Source: Sebastes aleutianus (Eukaryota > Chordata > Actinopteri > Perciformes > Sebastidae). From it: 64,000 nt of DNA. The DNA is taken from assembly GCA_916700875.1 (NCBI GenBank), contig CAKAKS010000004.1, forward strand, positions 18,711,444 to 18,775,443. The letters are read 5' to 3'. Under the pieces are notes generated by a model. It was not told where the DNA came from. It made no database searches and saw only the letters and a list, made by a program, of their open reading frames with translations. The translations under genes and the position numbers were made by a program. Shown one piece after another: positions 1 through 11,213 of this stretch; within the stretch, counting starts at the first letter, position 1; every line of letters begins with the position of its first letter.

Positions 1-2595
1 AACAAATCACCAAACAGTAGAAATGATTAGTGTGCACTGTAACGCTACAGTAGTTTGTATTCATCTCTGTAAAACCAGCCTGTATGTACTGTACATGCTT
101 TCACAATGCACATTTCAGAGCTGTTCGGATTTGACCTGCTGGCATTTCTGGAGGCAGAGCGGGACAGATCAGCCTCCCTGCTGGGCTACAAGGATCTCAC
201 TGAGTCATGTGTGTGTATGTGTGTGTGTGTGGGGGGACTGTAGTTTTCCCTCATTGTCACCAGTTACCACCGAGCCTGTCATCCTCAATCAGCTCACTGT
301 GCCTGAGATCATTAAATGCTCGGTAGCTGCGAGAAGCTAAAGATCAGGAAACAAACTGTGTGTAACGATGCTGCTGTACATGTCAAATCATAAAGGGGAA
401 GAAATTACACAATTTCTCCACCTTCAGATAAGATTTAACAACGCAAAGCCTCTCCTGGTGAATAACCTCGAACCTCTAGTGTGCAGCGATACACTCGCAA
501 AATAATAAGCACATGATATGCTAAACAAAGCCGGTTTCAAAATTGCTATCAAAACAAAAATATGCCTTCTGCACATGTGTTACTTCTCACTCTTGAGACA
601 CACAACCATGCGTGGTATTCTCCAAGTCTTACATCATGTATGCACTGTTACATTGTGCGGAGAGAGTGGGGGTTATGTGTTGTGTTTTAATGCTTCGTAC
701 ATTTATATGGAAGCTTTCATTTGCTTCAATTCCTCAACAGCCACACTATTTCATCCCCTGTTGCCTTATTTCATCACAGAAATCGTCAATAAATGCGTTA
801 AGGCGGTTTCTTTCTTGACATCTTCATCATTTCATCATTTACTCCAAATATCATCAAACATTCGATCAACATGAGACACGATTGCGAGTTTAGACTGAAG
901 TCCAGATTCCCAGAGGTGACATGACGAACACAGATACTTTTTAGTAAGACATCTATCCTGCACATTTTGTTTTATTTTTACACAGAGAATAAAACAGCAT
1001 CATAATGCCGCCATATATCCTGATGATAAAACACAACTTTTCTTGGAGGTACAAATTATTCCATTAGTTTTTTTTTTTTTAAACGGCTGGAAGATGCATG
1101 GAGTCTCATTATGTGTGAAGAGGAATAGATGTCAGCCTGTTCACTCAGAGACTAAAGTTCAAACGTCACTAACTTTAATTAATGGATCCAGCTTTTCTGG
1201 ATTTGCCTGGAGATAAATGCTCATCTGCAAAAACTGCCATGAACACCAACAGAAAACTAAAAAAGCGAAATAATTGTATCTAGATTTTGGCCAAATCAGT
1301 ACATACTACTAGTAATGTATGCGGTCTGGAATACAGCAGACAGCTCTCTTCCACAAGAGCCCGAGGAAAGTCAGTGGACGTAACAGTTACATTAACTGTC
1401 ACGGAGTTATAGATCATACATTATACAGTAGTGGTGCAAACCTTTGATAGGAATTGAGTTTCTTTCACTGTAATATATTAACTTCTGTCCTTTTCTGAAA
1501 AGCGTTAATTTTCCACATTAAAACGAGTTGACCTTTGCATTAAAAGCGATTCTAAGTAGAAATTTTCTTTCACTAAATTATATACTTAAATTTGGCTAAA
1601 CTTTCAATAAAAACAAAGAACGAGGTCATACAAAAGCATAAACCTTTACTGGAATATTTTGACTATAAACTGATAGAAACACGCCTCTCCTGTAATAATT
1701 AGACATTAAAATGTAATAAAAGACATTTCCCTTACGACATTAACACTTTCCTCGGTCAAGTATTTTGTTTCATTAAGCCGTGTTCAACCTGCCACATTTC
1801 CAGCTCATTAGCAGCTCGCTACTTCAACCTGCTGCTTAAGCTTGCGGTAAGCATAGCACAATGGCCTCATGGGAGAATAGGTGACCAGTCCGGAGGTGTT
1901 GTTGCTTACGGATGAGCACCAATTAGCATAAAGTTGCTTTCTTTCCATTTTAAACCTGTAATGTGAGGAAATATGGTATAAAACCCCACAAAACAAACCA
2001 TAAGACAACACATGCTGTTAAATAACTTGAGTATCTTTAAGAGATTAATATTAATATTAGTGTTAAAGAACAACTCTCCTTGCTGCATACATTCTTAAGT
2101 CCCATCATTACTATTCCTGCCTCCATCAAGACTGGAAAAGAAAAGGAGACACTACACAGTAAATTAACATGCATTTACTGATGCGAAGACAGCATCATCC
2201 CGCTAAACCCACACACACACTCATCCATTCAGTCAAGGCCGACCGCCCTCTATTGATCTGGCCGCTGAAGAATGTCGTCCTTTATAGAGCTGCGCTTTCA
2301 CTATTATCCATCTCAGCTGAATGGATGTATTGCAGCAACAAACTACAGAAAATACTGTGGAAAAATAAAGTGAAAAGGTGCGCGTAGGAGGCGATGCTGT
2401 CTATATCTGTAACTGGATGGCTTGACGTCCACACAGGATTTGCTTTAAATTGTATTTTGTATATAAGTAGGGTGACCAAATTTTTAAACACCCCAAACCG
2501 GGACCCTTAAGTGTTCATGCATGTGCTTATGCATGCACTTCAGGCATTTTCATCAGGATGGGGGACAATTATTTCAGTGCTTAACACACTTACCG
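1..2595. other. Intergenic, no gene seen
   Basis: A/T-rich DNA with a short TG run at 210-236 and a T-run near 1,069-1,080. Open frames here are short and low in complexity, and none resembles a conserved protein. Confidence 0.6.
210..236. repeat. TG microsatellite
   Basis: TG dinucleotide run with two interruptions, ending in a short G-run. Confidence 0.8.
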
Positions 2596-2639
2596 AGCGC
2601 ACCTTTCAACACTGTGGACAGCGAAACTTCATTATGAAT

Positions 2640-3130
2640 TTTGTTTGTAATTGACGTATCAAAAATGTGTTTGTTTTGATAGTCCGCGTAAGTCTGCATA
2701 AGGAGGAGGTCGGGTCGGTGGATGGAGATGCTGTTTGTGTCCCGTGTGAAACTAAAAGTCAGCATTCATTTATTTGACATTTGTGTTTTTTTACTAGACC
2801 TAACCAAGTAGTTTTGTTGTGTTTTTATTTTGTTTTATTTCAATTTTGTAGTTACTATTTTAATCCAAAACATTATGTTTTTTTTTGTTTTTGACGTATC
2901 ACAAATATGTTTGTAATGATAGTTCACGAACGTCCTCGTATGGGAGGAGGTCGGGCTGATGGATGGGTCAAACGAACACAGGACTTACAACCAGGAGGCT
3001 GTTGTTCGTGTCCTGTGTGAATCTAAAAGTCAACATTCACTTATTTTAATCATGATTTCTTTTTTAGTTTAGTAGTTTTGTTTCAATTTCGTAGTCATCT
3101 TAAGCCAAACCTTGATATTTTTTTTTACAA
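2640..3130 (-). repeat. Two diverged tandem copies of an interspersed repeat
   Basis: GACGTATCAAAAATGTGTTTG followed by GGAGGAGGTCGGG, a GTGTCCYGTGTGAA block and CTAAAAGTCA at 2,655-2,770 recur in the same order at 2,893-3,040, a period of about 240 bp. The reverse-oriented counterpart lies at 29,400-29,745. Some related DNA at 29 kb has AGGTTTAGTAAAAAA, the reverse of the CTAAACC tract common in this repeat group. Confidence 0.65.
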
Positions 3131-3156
3131 AACATCACGGTTTGGCTTAAGATGAC
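3094..3156. repeat. Inverted repeat, 18-bp perfect arms
   Basis: GTCATCTTAAGCCAAACC at 3,094-3,111 is the exact reverse complement of 3,139-3,156, with a 27-base A/T-rich loop. It sits where two repeat units meet. Confidence 0.85.
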
Positions 3157-3255
3157 GGCATTTATACGTCCTTTTACGTGCTAACGGGCTGAATATACTG
3201 GTGAGCAGGGTCTGAAATGAACTTTTTTCACTGCCTGTCACTGTGGCTGCAACTC

Positions 3256-3398
3256 TGTCTCCTACAAAATTACGTTCCCATACAACTAAACTGCATTCTC
3301 AGTTACGATTCGAGGGAAATGTATTTCCTCCCGGATTAAGTTTGCACTTTTAAACACGTGATTAATGTTGTAAATTGAAACACAGTAGTTTTGTTGCA
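3256..3398 (+). repeat. Interspersed repeat fragment, matched at 29.25 kb
   Basis: CTCCTACAAAATTACGTTCC, ACTAAACTGCAT, TTTTAAACACGTG and GTAAATTGAAACA recur in the same order at 29,251-29,385 with point differences. Confidence 0.7.
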
Positions 3399-3419
3399 TT
3401 TTTGTTTTTGTTTTAAATT

Positions 3420-3877
3420 GTATAAATGCCGCGATAATGTGCAATACGTTTAGCGTGCAACAAGTACACCTTTCTTGATTTCCGGGTGTCATTTGTACGC
3501 CATGTATCCTGTACTGACTGCAATGTAAACGCATCCGCGTATAAATGCCACGACAGAGTGACTAACATAGTATAAAAACACTGGACTTTTAACCAGGGCC
3601 GGTGTTTGAGACCGTTGACCGGTGTTTTGTTTTGTAAGTTAGTGACGTTTGTCATGTAACGATTATCACACGTTTTTTATTGACCTTTGTGACGTGTTTT
3701 CCGTAGTTGTGTTATGTTGTTTCTGTACGTGTTTTACTTAGCTTACTTACTTATTTTAAGTCCAACCATGATGTTTTCCCTTACCCTAAGTGGTTTGCTT
3801 ACCTAAACCTAACAGTGACGTTTGTGTGGCGTACAAATGACACGTGAAAAGGCTAAAATGAGTGAGACCGGGTTGGT
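3420..3877 (-). repeat. CAACCTGGTCTCA-family non-autonomous transposon, near complete
   Basis: Shares ordered blocks with copies at 19.1, 31.0 and 38.8 kb: GTCATTTGTACGCCA near one end, GGTGTTTTGTTTTGTAAGTT, AAGTCCAACCATGATGTTTT, and TGGCGTACAAATGACACGTG near the other, closing with GTGAGACCGGGTTGG. No coding capacity is seen. The class is uncertain; inverted ends suggest a DNA transposon. Confidence 0.7.
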
Positions 3878-5250
3878 ATATTTTAACACTCTGATTTGAT
3901 CTAATTAACACATTAAATAATCAGCACAGTATTTTTACTTTCAAAGGAAAAGAGGAAGATATTAGCAGTTGTTCCAACATACAGTTTACTGTAATAAGTC
4001 ACTCTGCATGTATGTAGCAAAACATGTTTGTGACTAAAATATTATGTATTATTGAAGATATTGTTTTACTCTATTCACTTACTATATATCTTAGTACCTA
4101 ACTTGGGCTGGATGTGGATAATTTCCTTTTCTTCAGCCTAATAGAGACACTGCTTCATGAATTAACAGAATGTGAATAGACTGAATAAAATGTAAAAAAT
4201 ATTTAATACTACAACTTGAGTCAAAGCCAAACCATGCAGGAAAAAAAAAACTTTGAGTAGAAGTAATTAATGTGAGCAGGAGGGACTGATTAGAAAGAAA
4301 AACTGGTGGCATCTCGAGTCTTTAAATTAGTTGGGCGATCACAGAGACGGAGCTCAGGTGTGTTTAGTGATGATTAAAAAGCAACAGCTGAGCTCTCTGA
4401 TCAAGGCCAGAGCTGCAGCGAATTCCCACACTGCTGGAATCTGATCAACAACAACACCTACCTGCCAGGTTGATAACACCTAATATTTCCAAAGGGAGAG
4501 TATTCATAATTAAATAGTAAAGACAAAATATACAAGCTTGGCTGTCGATATCATACCCCAGACTTGTTTGAAAAAGTCTGAACTTCTGGTTTCTATGGCT
4601 ACTAATATTCATCTTCCTGATAAAGCATTGATAATGAGAAGTTTGAATAGTGAAAGAATGCACCGAGCAGAGCTGAATGGAAATCACACAAAGCTGGCTA
4701 AACATGATTCAGTACAAATCAATAGAAACTCAAGGTCAGCCTTTTGTCGGGTGTTGTGAATGGAAAAAAGTCGATGTGCATATAGCGCGGTATTCAGAAA
4801 CAAGGCTTCCATGGATCGTTGAAGTACACCACACAGTGACAGACCTCCTACCTCAGACGTAGACATGTGGCTGTCCATTCTCTAAAGTACTGTTTCACTG
4901 AGGGGCCTTTGATGCTTCCTGAGCCACAGCTGACATCGCTGCATTTTAGTGACAAACTCAGAGCATGAGGTCAAAGGCTTTGATGCAATATGAACAGGAT
5001 GCAGTTTGTGAGTCGTATCAGGCAACGGCAACATAAACCTGAAAAGAAATCTACAGATGAATTCACGTTCGGAGACATAGAGATAGAAACAATTCAGGGG
5101 GCGTTGGAAGATGATTTACTGAATAGATCTCTTTATTTTGTCTAAAGAAAATCTGGTGTTCACTTTCCCATTTGACAAAAAGAGGTTACATATGAGGATT
5201 GTGTTATTTTGGGAGATTATAGGCTTAGAATTTGATTTTAACAATTTGAT
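3878..5250. other. Intergenic, no gene seen
   Basis: A/T-rich; open frames of 60-86 codons overlap on both strands and show no recognisable domain. Confidence 0.55.
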
Positions 5251-6157
5251 TTTGCAACCAGAAGTGACACGAGAAGGTGGAGCTAAGTACAACCGAATGC
5301 TGACGTTTTCAGGCAAACAAAAAGGTTATAATTAAATTTCATGAACTAAAAACACACTAAAGGGTTAAAGTTCTAAGAAGAAAACACGGACAACTCCCGG
5401 ACCAGACAATGCCGTGGTAGCGACCTGTAAACCACAAGGTAGCCACGCCCTAAAGCATACCCTGCTTTATGGTCTATTTGACTCTAAATGGGACCATAAT
5501 TTACTAAATGAACATCATGCTGTATTGAAGAAGACTTGAAACTAGCGATTGAGACCATAAACTCATGTTTACAATGTTTACTGAGGTAATAAATCAAGTG
5601 AGAAGTAGGCTCATTTTCTCAAAGACTTCTATACAATCAGACTTCTTTTTGCAACCAGAGGAGTCGCCCCCTGCTGGCTGTTAGAAAGAATGCAAGTTTA
5701 AGGCACTTCAGCTTCACTTTTCAGACCCGGAGGTTTCCGCCTGATAGAGTGACTAACTTGTTGGCGATCTGCTGCCTATTCAAACATCACAGGCTGTTCT
5801 CATACACTGTTGGTAGCTATATATACTTACAAAAAGTAATGCACTATAATTCATATATAACCCACGTTATCAATTCGTACGTAATCCACGTAACGTTTAA
5901 ACCTAACCAAACCTATACCTAGTGATGTTTGTGACATGTTTTCTGTTACGTTGTTACCGTACGTATTTTACGTACTTATTAAAAGCCCAACCATGATGTT
6001 TTTCTAAGTGGTTTTATTGCCTAAACCTAATTGGGACATTGCAGTAGTTTTGTTGCTTGGCGTACAAATGACGTGAAAAGCCTAAAATGCGTCCTCATGA
6101 CACGCAGAATGACTTTGTGATGTCGTGCTATTTATACGCCTTCTAATGAGACCAGGT
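5251..6157 (+). repeat. Composite repeat: 'GTCGCCCCCTGCTGG' element joined to CAACCTGGTCTCA element
   Basis: The first part (5,251 to ~5,779) starts TTGCAACCAGAAGTGACACG and includes TTTATGGTCTATTTGACTCT and GAGTCGCCCCCTGCTGGCTG; copies occur at 10.03, 14.3 (reverse), 38.6 (reverse, internally deleted) and 40.7 kb. The second part (~5,789-6,157) is a CAACCTGGTCTCA-family copy ending ATGAGACCAGGTTG. The same join, around CAGGCTGTTCTCATA, is found at 10,568. Confidence 0.8.
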
Positions 6158-7961
6158 TGACCTAAAGGACCTTGAGGTGACATTGTTTTGTCAACTGTAT
6201 GTATGTGAGTGTGAACCCATTCATGGTCAGTTCATCCACATTAAACAAAAATGTTTGTGTGATTGTTTTCAGGTTTTGCTTCTTCTGAGACGTCTGCTGG
6301 CAGACCGAATACAATGAAGGTAAATGGAATTTTATTTCTGGTGAATGAATCTCGCAAAAATGTGTCTTTATTCAGAAACAATGTGCCAGTTAATCCAACG
6401 ACACACATGCGGCACCATTTAAAAACACATTAACGGTGAATTCACTTCAATGTTTCCTCGATTCAGGAGACTAAATTTGTGACATTTTTCACTTCGTACC
6501 AATAATTATTGATAATTCTGCCCTCGAAAATAATTGCGTTCTTTTATAACGAGGATTTCTCATTTCATATCCGAGCTCTTTAATTGGAATTAGGTGTTAA
6601 TGAACGGGCCCGCTTGTTAGTGCTTGTCACAATGAACCTGTTGTGTACTGAGAGGAATGTCTCCAAGAAACACACAAACCTCCCTCAGCATCATCTGGAA
6701 GTATTGACGTGTTGCCATAGAAACTACTTCCCCCTGAAATGAAAACATTTCCAAGAACACACGACATTAACGAATCCACACATATTTAACACAAAGACAA
6801 TTCACAACACACACAAAGGTCCAAGGACTCTTGTACTTCACTGTGGAGATATAATTGTCAACACTTCAACATCATCACGGCTGGCGTCATCCTCACCTTC
6901 ACATTCAGCCATAAAACAGGAGATTCAGACCCACTGTGCAGAAAACAAACTATAAATGCCGAAAACTTTTGCAGTTGTGGAAATACTCCTGCAGCGCCTC
7001 AAAGCTGCCTTGAACCATGTTGTTTTCTCTCCTCACCTTTTTACGCAGCAGCTTAATTGCTGGAAAACAAAGCGCCGTCTCTATACAGGCTGTCACGGTT
7101 CGGTGTTCTCTGTGTGTCGTTTCCCACCTTACATCCTGAAAAGGCTACGCTGATTAAATTTAGTTTTTTTCAAGTTGTTTGAAAAAAGAACTTTCTGAAA
7201 TTGTATTGATAAAAATGAAAACATAACGTTTCCTTAAATTGAGTGCCCACGTCACGTTCAGCGACATGTAGATCTTGATGTCCTTGTACCAATCTCTTCT
7301 CTGATTCCCTGTTCATACTTGTGATCAAAGGCCAATAATGTGACCGGCACCTGAATATTTTATACTTGTTTGTGCTTCCTCCTTGAGAACGCCCCTCGTG
7401 CATTATTCATGAGGCGAGCTCCCCATTGATTCAGCTGCTGTTTAATCTCAGCGGTGGCGCGATATTTTCCCACGTCAAAGTCACCGTCACTCCTCCCATC
7501 GGCTTCGGCTGTCACACAGAATTACCTGCTCCACCCTCCACCGTCGGCTGAGGTGAGTTCAGGGGTACGGTGGGAAGATTAGGCTCTTTTCTCAAGCAGC
7601 AACAAGTGAGACTTTCAGGGTCCGGAGAAACAAATAGTATTATGGTATTAGTTTGATAAGGATATTGTTAGTTCTTCTTGCTGTGAGTCTTTCTGATATT
7701 TGTGGACCCAAGGATAGATTACGAACAGGGCAACTGCCCCAGGGCCTCAGACCCTGAAGGCCAAAAGTTGTCTGGTTTGTACAGTAATTTGATTAATTAC
7801 ACATTTGTTTGATAATATGTGCCACTAAAACAAAATAAAAACTGAAATAGTAGTGCCCTATGATATTTTTTTATAGACCACCCAGCTGTACACAAGTATT
7901 AAAATTGAAAATCTGAACAAACTATAGTGTGGAAATGCTCATTACACAATAATTAGTACTA
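6158..7961. other. Intergenic, no gene seen
   Basis: No conserved exon recognised. Contains an X-box-like palindrome at 6,711-6,724. Confidence 0.55.
6711..6724. promoter_or_regulatory. X-box-like palindrome GTTGCCATAGAAAC
   Basis: Close match to the RFX consensus on both half-sites, with no gene start near it. Could be a distal element or chance. Confidence 0.2.
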
Positions 7962-8200
7962 ATTACCTCCGCCAAAGTCAAAGGCCTAGGAAGGAGGTTA
8001 TGTTTTCACTGGCGTTGGTTTGTTTGTTGGTTTGTTGGTTTGTCCGTTTGGACGATAACTCCAAAAGTCCGGGATGGATTTGAATGAAATGTTTTGGAGG
8101 GGTGGGGTGACAATGAACAATCCATTAGATTTTGGTGGCGATCCGGATCATGATCCGGATTCAGGATTTTTTTTTAATAACTCCGCTCAGCCTGTGCATT
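7962..8200 (+). repeat. Degenerate 'ACCTCCGCCAAAG...GGAGGTTATG' repeat
   Basis: ACCTCCGCCAAAG, GGAAGGAGGTTATGTTTTCA, a TTGGTTTGTTTG run and GGATGGATTTGAATGAAATG form a motif string I know from widespread repeats in many animal genomes; only one copy is present here. Classification uncertain. Confidence 0.45.
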
Positions 8201-8556
8201 AATACCACAGGCTTTCAGACATGCGCAGTGTAACTGATGACACGTTCATGACGGAGGAGGGACACCTGTAGAATCGGCGTTTTTTCACATTAAACTCGGT
8301 GAAATTACAGTTGAGTTCGACCAAAGCACACCTGGTGATTGTTGGAAAGAGTAACGGCGACGGTTTAGGTGAGTTTTACTTTGTTTCTGTCCAGTTTTAA
8401 AGTGTTTTACGATGCTCTGCTACGTACAGCTGATCTCAACATAAACAAAAATACACATGGTCGATGGTGCAAGCTGCACGGAGAGGGGGGGGAAATCGTA
8501 CTCGGGCAGCTTGGCGGAGGTCTGCGCTCTCCGAGTGCCATTCTAGTTACCCAATA

Positions 8557-8911
8557 TTATACCATGGTCTGGGTGAATAGGCTACTTGATTCTGATTGGC
8601 TGCAGGCCCTGATCAAGGACACCTACTAAGTTCCAGTGAAACTGTCTCTTCACCGTTATAAATTAGCTGATAAGATTGCCAGAAAGACTCAAAGTCAATT
8701 ACAACGCGTGCGGTTGAAAAACAGTAAATATAGTTTGACAATATGTTTAACAACAAGACTAGCTATAGCTATCCAGCCATTGCATTGTCCCCAAATCAAT
8801 ATCAAGATTTTCACAAAAATAGGCCATGTGTTGTTGATAAACATGATAAAAAATTATAAATATAAATTAAAGGTCTTAATCTTATTTCTTTGGCAAGTGA
8901 CCATGGTATAA
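8557..8911. mobile_element. 355-bp element with perfect 13-bp inverted ends
   Basis: TTATACCATGGTC at 8,557-8,569 is the exact reverse complement of GACCATGGTATAA at 8,899-8,911. The inside is A/T-rich without a conserved ORF. A perfect hairpin follows 18 bp later, which may belong to the same element. Confidence 0.6.
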
Positions 8912-8928
8912 GCGGGATAATGCCCTTT

Positions 8929-8994
8929 GAGGTGTCCATTATCAGGAATTAATGGCCTCCCCGTCGTCCATTAATTCCTGATAATGGACACCTC
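8929..8994. repeat. Perfect hairpin, 27-bp arms, 12-base loop
   Basis: GAGGTGTCCATTATCAGGAA followed by TTAATGG at 8,929-8,955 is repeated exactly in reverse complement at 8,968-8,994, with loop CCTCCCCGTCGT. Perfect pairing points to recent origin or ongoing conversion. It could fold as RNA if transcribed, but no promoter or gene is seen. Confidence 0.9.
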
Positions 8995-10028
8995 GTCGGA
9001 CATTAAACCTGTACCTAATAACATAACCATAAAATTATGCATTCAAAATCTTACTTAAAATTTTATATTTAGTAGTTCTACTTTAGTAAAGGTTCTGAAT
9101 ATCTTCCTCCACTACTGGCTATAATCTGACTGCATGAATGATGCTGTGACTGAGACCTAAATATGATAAACTACGTGTTTCACTCGCCTGGCTCATTTAG
9201 TCTGAGAGGAATCGATAACATTTCCTCTAGAGTAGTTTCTTCCTCTAACCGCTGCGGTCTGACAGTGACCACCGCACCGAGCTGCTGATGGACCTGCGAG
9301 CGTCATTAGCTCTGTGAGTACTCCCTCGCTGCCTCAGTCCTGAGCCAATCCTTAACCTTTTGGGGGTCATTATAGGCAAATGGAGACTCATTTTGATCTC
9401 ATAACTAATGTCTGATATGAAATATTCAAGGAGCCGAGGCTTTGCCAATTAGCCAAGCTGTAGGCGGTCGATGATGCTGCTATGACTGCATTCACTGTGA
9501 CTGGATATGTGACCGCCATCATGGCCATCTGCAAGGCTGTTATCAGCGTCCCTGTCAGGGTGGTGAAGGAGCGCTCAGAGCAAAACGTACATTTATCAAA
9601 GGTGCTGTGATTCGCTTCACTTCAACAACACAATTGCATTATTCTGTCATACTGCAGGATTTAACATTTCAATGATTTACTTATAGACGAACAGCAGACA
9701 GCCGACCCACAAATGTTTTTTCAAAGATCTGCAAGCACATAAATGTCGTGGATTAAAAAGTACAATATTTGAATGTGTTTAATCCTTCATTACTTGATTT
9801 TTTTTTAAAGTTTTGCTCATAAAGTAATAGTTGTTTGACTTTGTTAATCACATGGTTTTAATTTCTAATATTAGGTGATAGTACTGTAGATGCCAAGTTG
9901 TCAGTGACCCCAGGAACACACTTAATATTTCCACAAGGCGATGAATTATAGTATGCCCAATGACAGATTTCAGTGAGAAGCTAGAGTAACAGAAGCTAGC
10001 CTGGATGTGATCGTCGTCATCGTGGTTA
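8995..10028. other. Intergenic, no gene seen
   Basis: No exon-like open frame or recognised repeat. Confidence 0.5.
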
Positions 10029-10733
10029 TTTGCAACCAGAAGTGACATGAGAGGGTGGAAGTACAACCGAATGCTGAATATTGTTTTTAAATACATTTTT
10101 AGGTGACCAAAAAGGTTGTAATTAACTTTCATGAACTAAAAACACACTGTGAAAGGGTTAAAGTGGTAAGACGAAAACACGGACAACTCCCAGACTCCCA
10201 GAGTAGCCACCTGTCAATCACAAGGTAGCCACGCCCTAAAGCATCCCCTGCTTTATGGTCTATTGGACTCTAAATGGGACCATAATTTACTAAATGAACA
10301 TCATGCTGTATTGAAGAAGACTTGAAACTAGCTATTGAGACCATAAACTCATGTTTACAATGTTTACTGAGGTAATAAATCAAGTGAGAAGTAGGCTCAT
10401 TTTCTCACAGACTTCTATACAATCAGACTTCTTTTTGCAACCAGAGGAGTCGCCCCCTGCTGGCTGTTAGAAAGAATGCAAGTTTAAGGCACTTCAGCTT
10501 TGGCTTCACTTCTCAGACCCGGAGGTTGCCGCCTGATAGAGAGACGCGTTGGCGATCTGCTGCTCACACATGACAGGCTGTTCTCATAACCTGTTCGTAG
10601 CTATACTTACGACCACTATATTTGTATATAACCAATGTAATCAATTTGTATGTAATCCACGTGATGTTTAACCCTAACTATGAGCTTTTCCTAAACTTAA
10701 CCCAAGTAGTTTTGTTGCCTAAACATTGCAGAC
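10029..10733 (+). repeat. Second composite repeat copy, truncated at the right
   Basis: Mirrors 5,251-6,157: TTGCAACCAGAAGTGACATG, the TTTATGGTCTATTGGACTCT block, GAGTCGCCCCCTGCTGG, the same join near 10,568 (CAGGCTGTTCTCATAACCTG), then the left part of the CAACCTGGTCTCA element. It stops near CCTAAACATTGCAGAC. Confidence 0.8.
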
Positions 10734-11213
10734 ACTTGCACAGGTGCACTGACTTGTAGGAAAATGCACGAAAAATAACAAAATAACTTTTCTTAAGACA
10801 TCATACGAACTGTTGTAGGATGATACGTTGCACATCAAGCAGCTGCTAAAGGCTCCACTATGTTCACTATGTTTTGGTGCTGGGAAGGTACCAAACAATG
10901 AGTTTATCAGATTTCTTTTGGTGAGATTGAACAACAGCTGTAAAAGTGCAAACTGTGAAACCAAAACAAGCTGAGAGAGGACCTGAAGAGTCACCACTAT
11001 CATTTCATCTATAGTTAATATAAAAATACTGATCGGAGCAGCTTTAAGTACAGCACATGAGTAAATCCTTTCCACCACTGATAAAGTTGTATACTCATCC
11101 AGGTGATCAAACATATCCTCAAAGTTTATTGGGTTTTCAATGACTCTCAAACAAGCCACACGTGCTGCACGTTGTTCATTCATTACAAACCGGAAATTTG
11201 AAAGTGTTCTCAT
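10719..11213 (-). pseudogene. 164-codon open frame, possible transposon remnant
   Basis: The longest uninterrupted frame in the window. Its first ~45 residues (NEQRAARVACLRVIENPINF, then FEDMFDHLDEY) look protein-like and faintly recall the N-terminus of PIF/Harbinger-type transposases, but I cannot confirm that. The middle crosses a CAGTGGTGGAA repeat fragment (11,041-11,085), and the later part resembles noncoding repeats near 20.8 and 50.9 kb. No splice or promoter support, so not called a gene. Confidence 0.25.
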
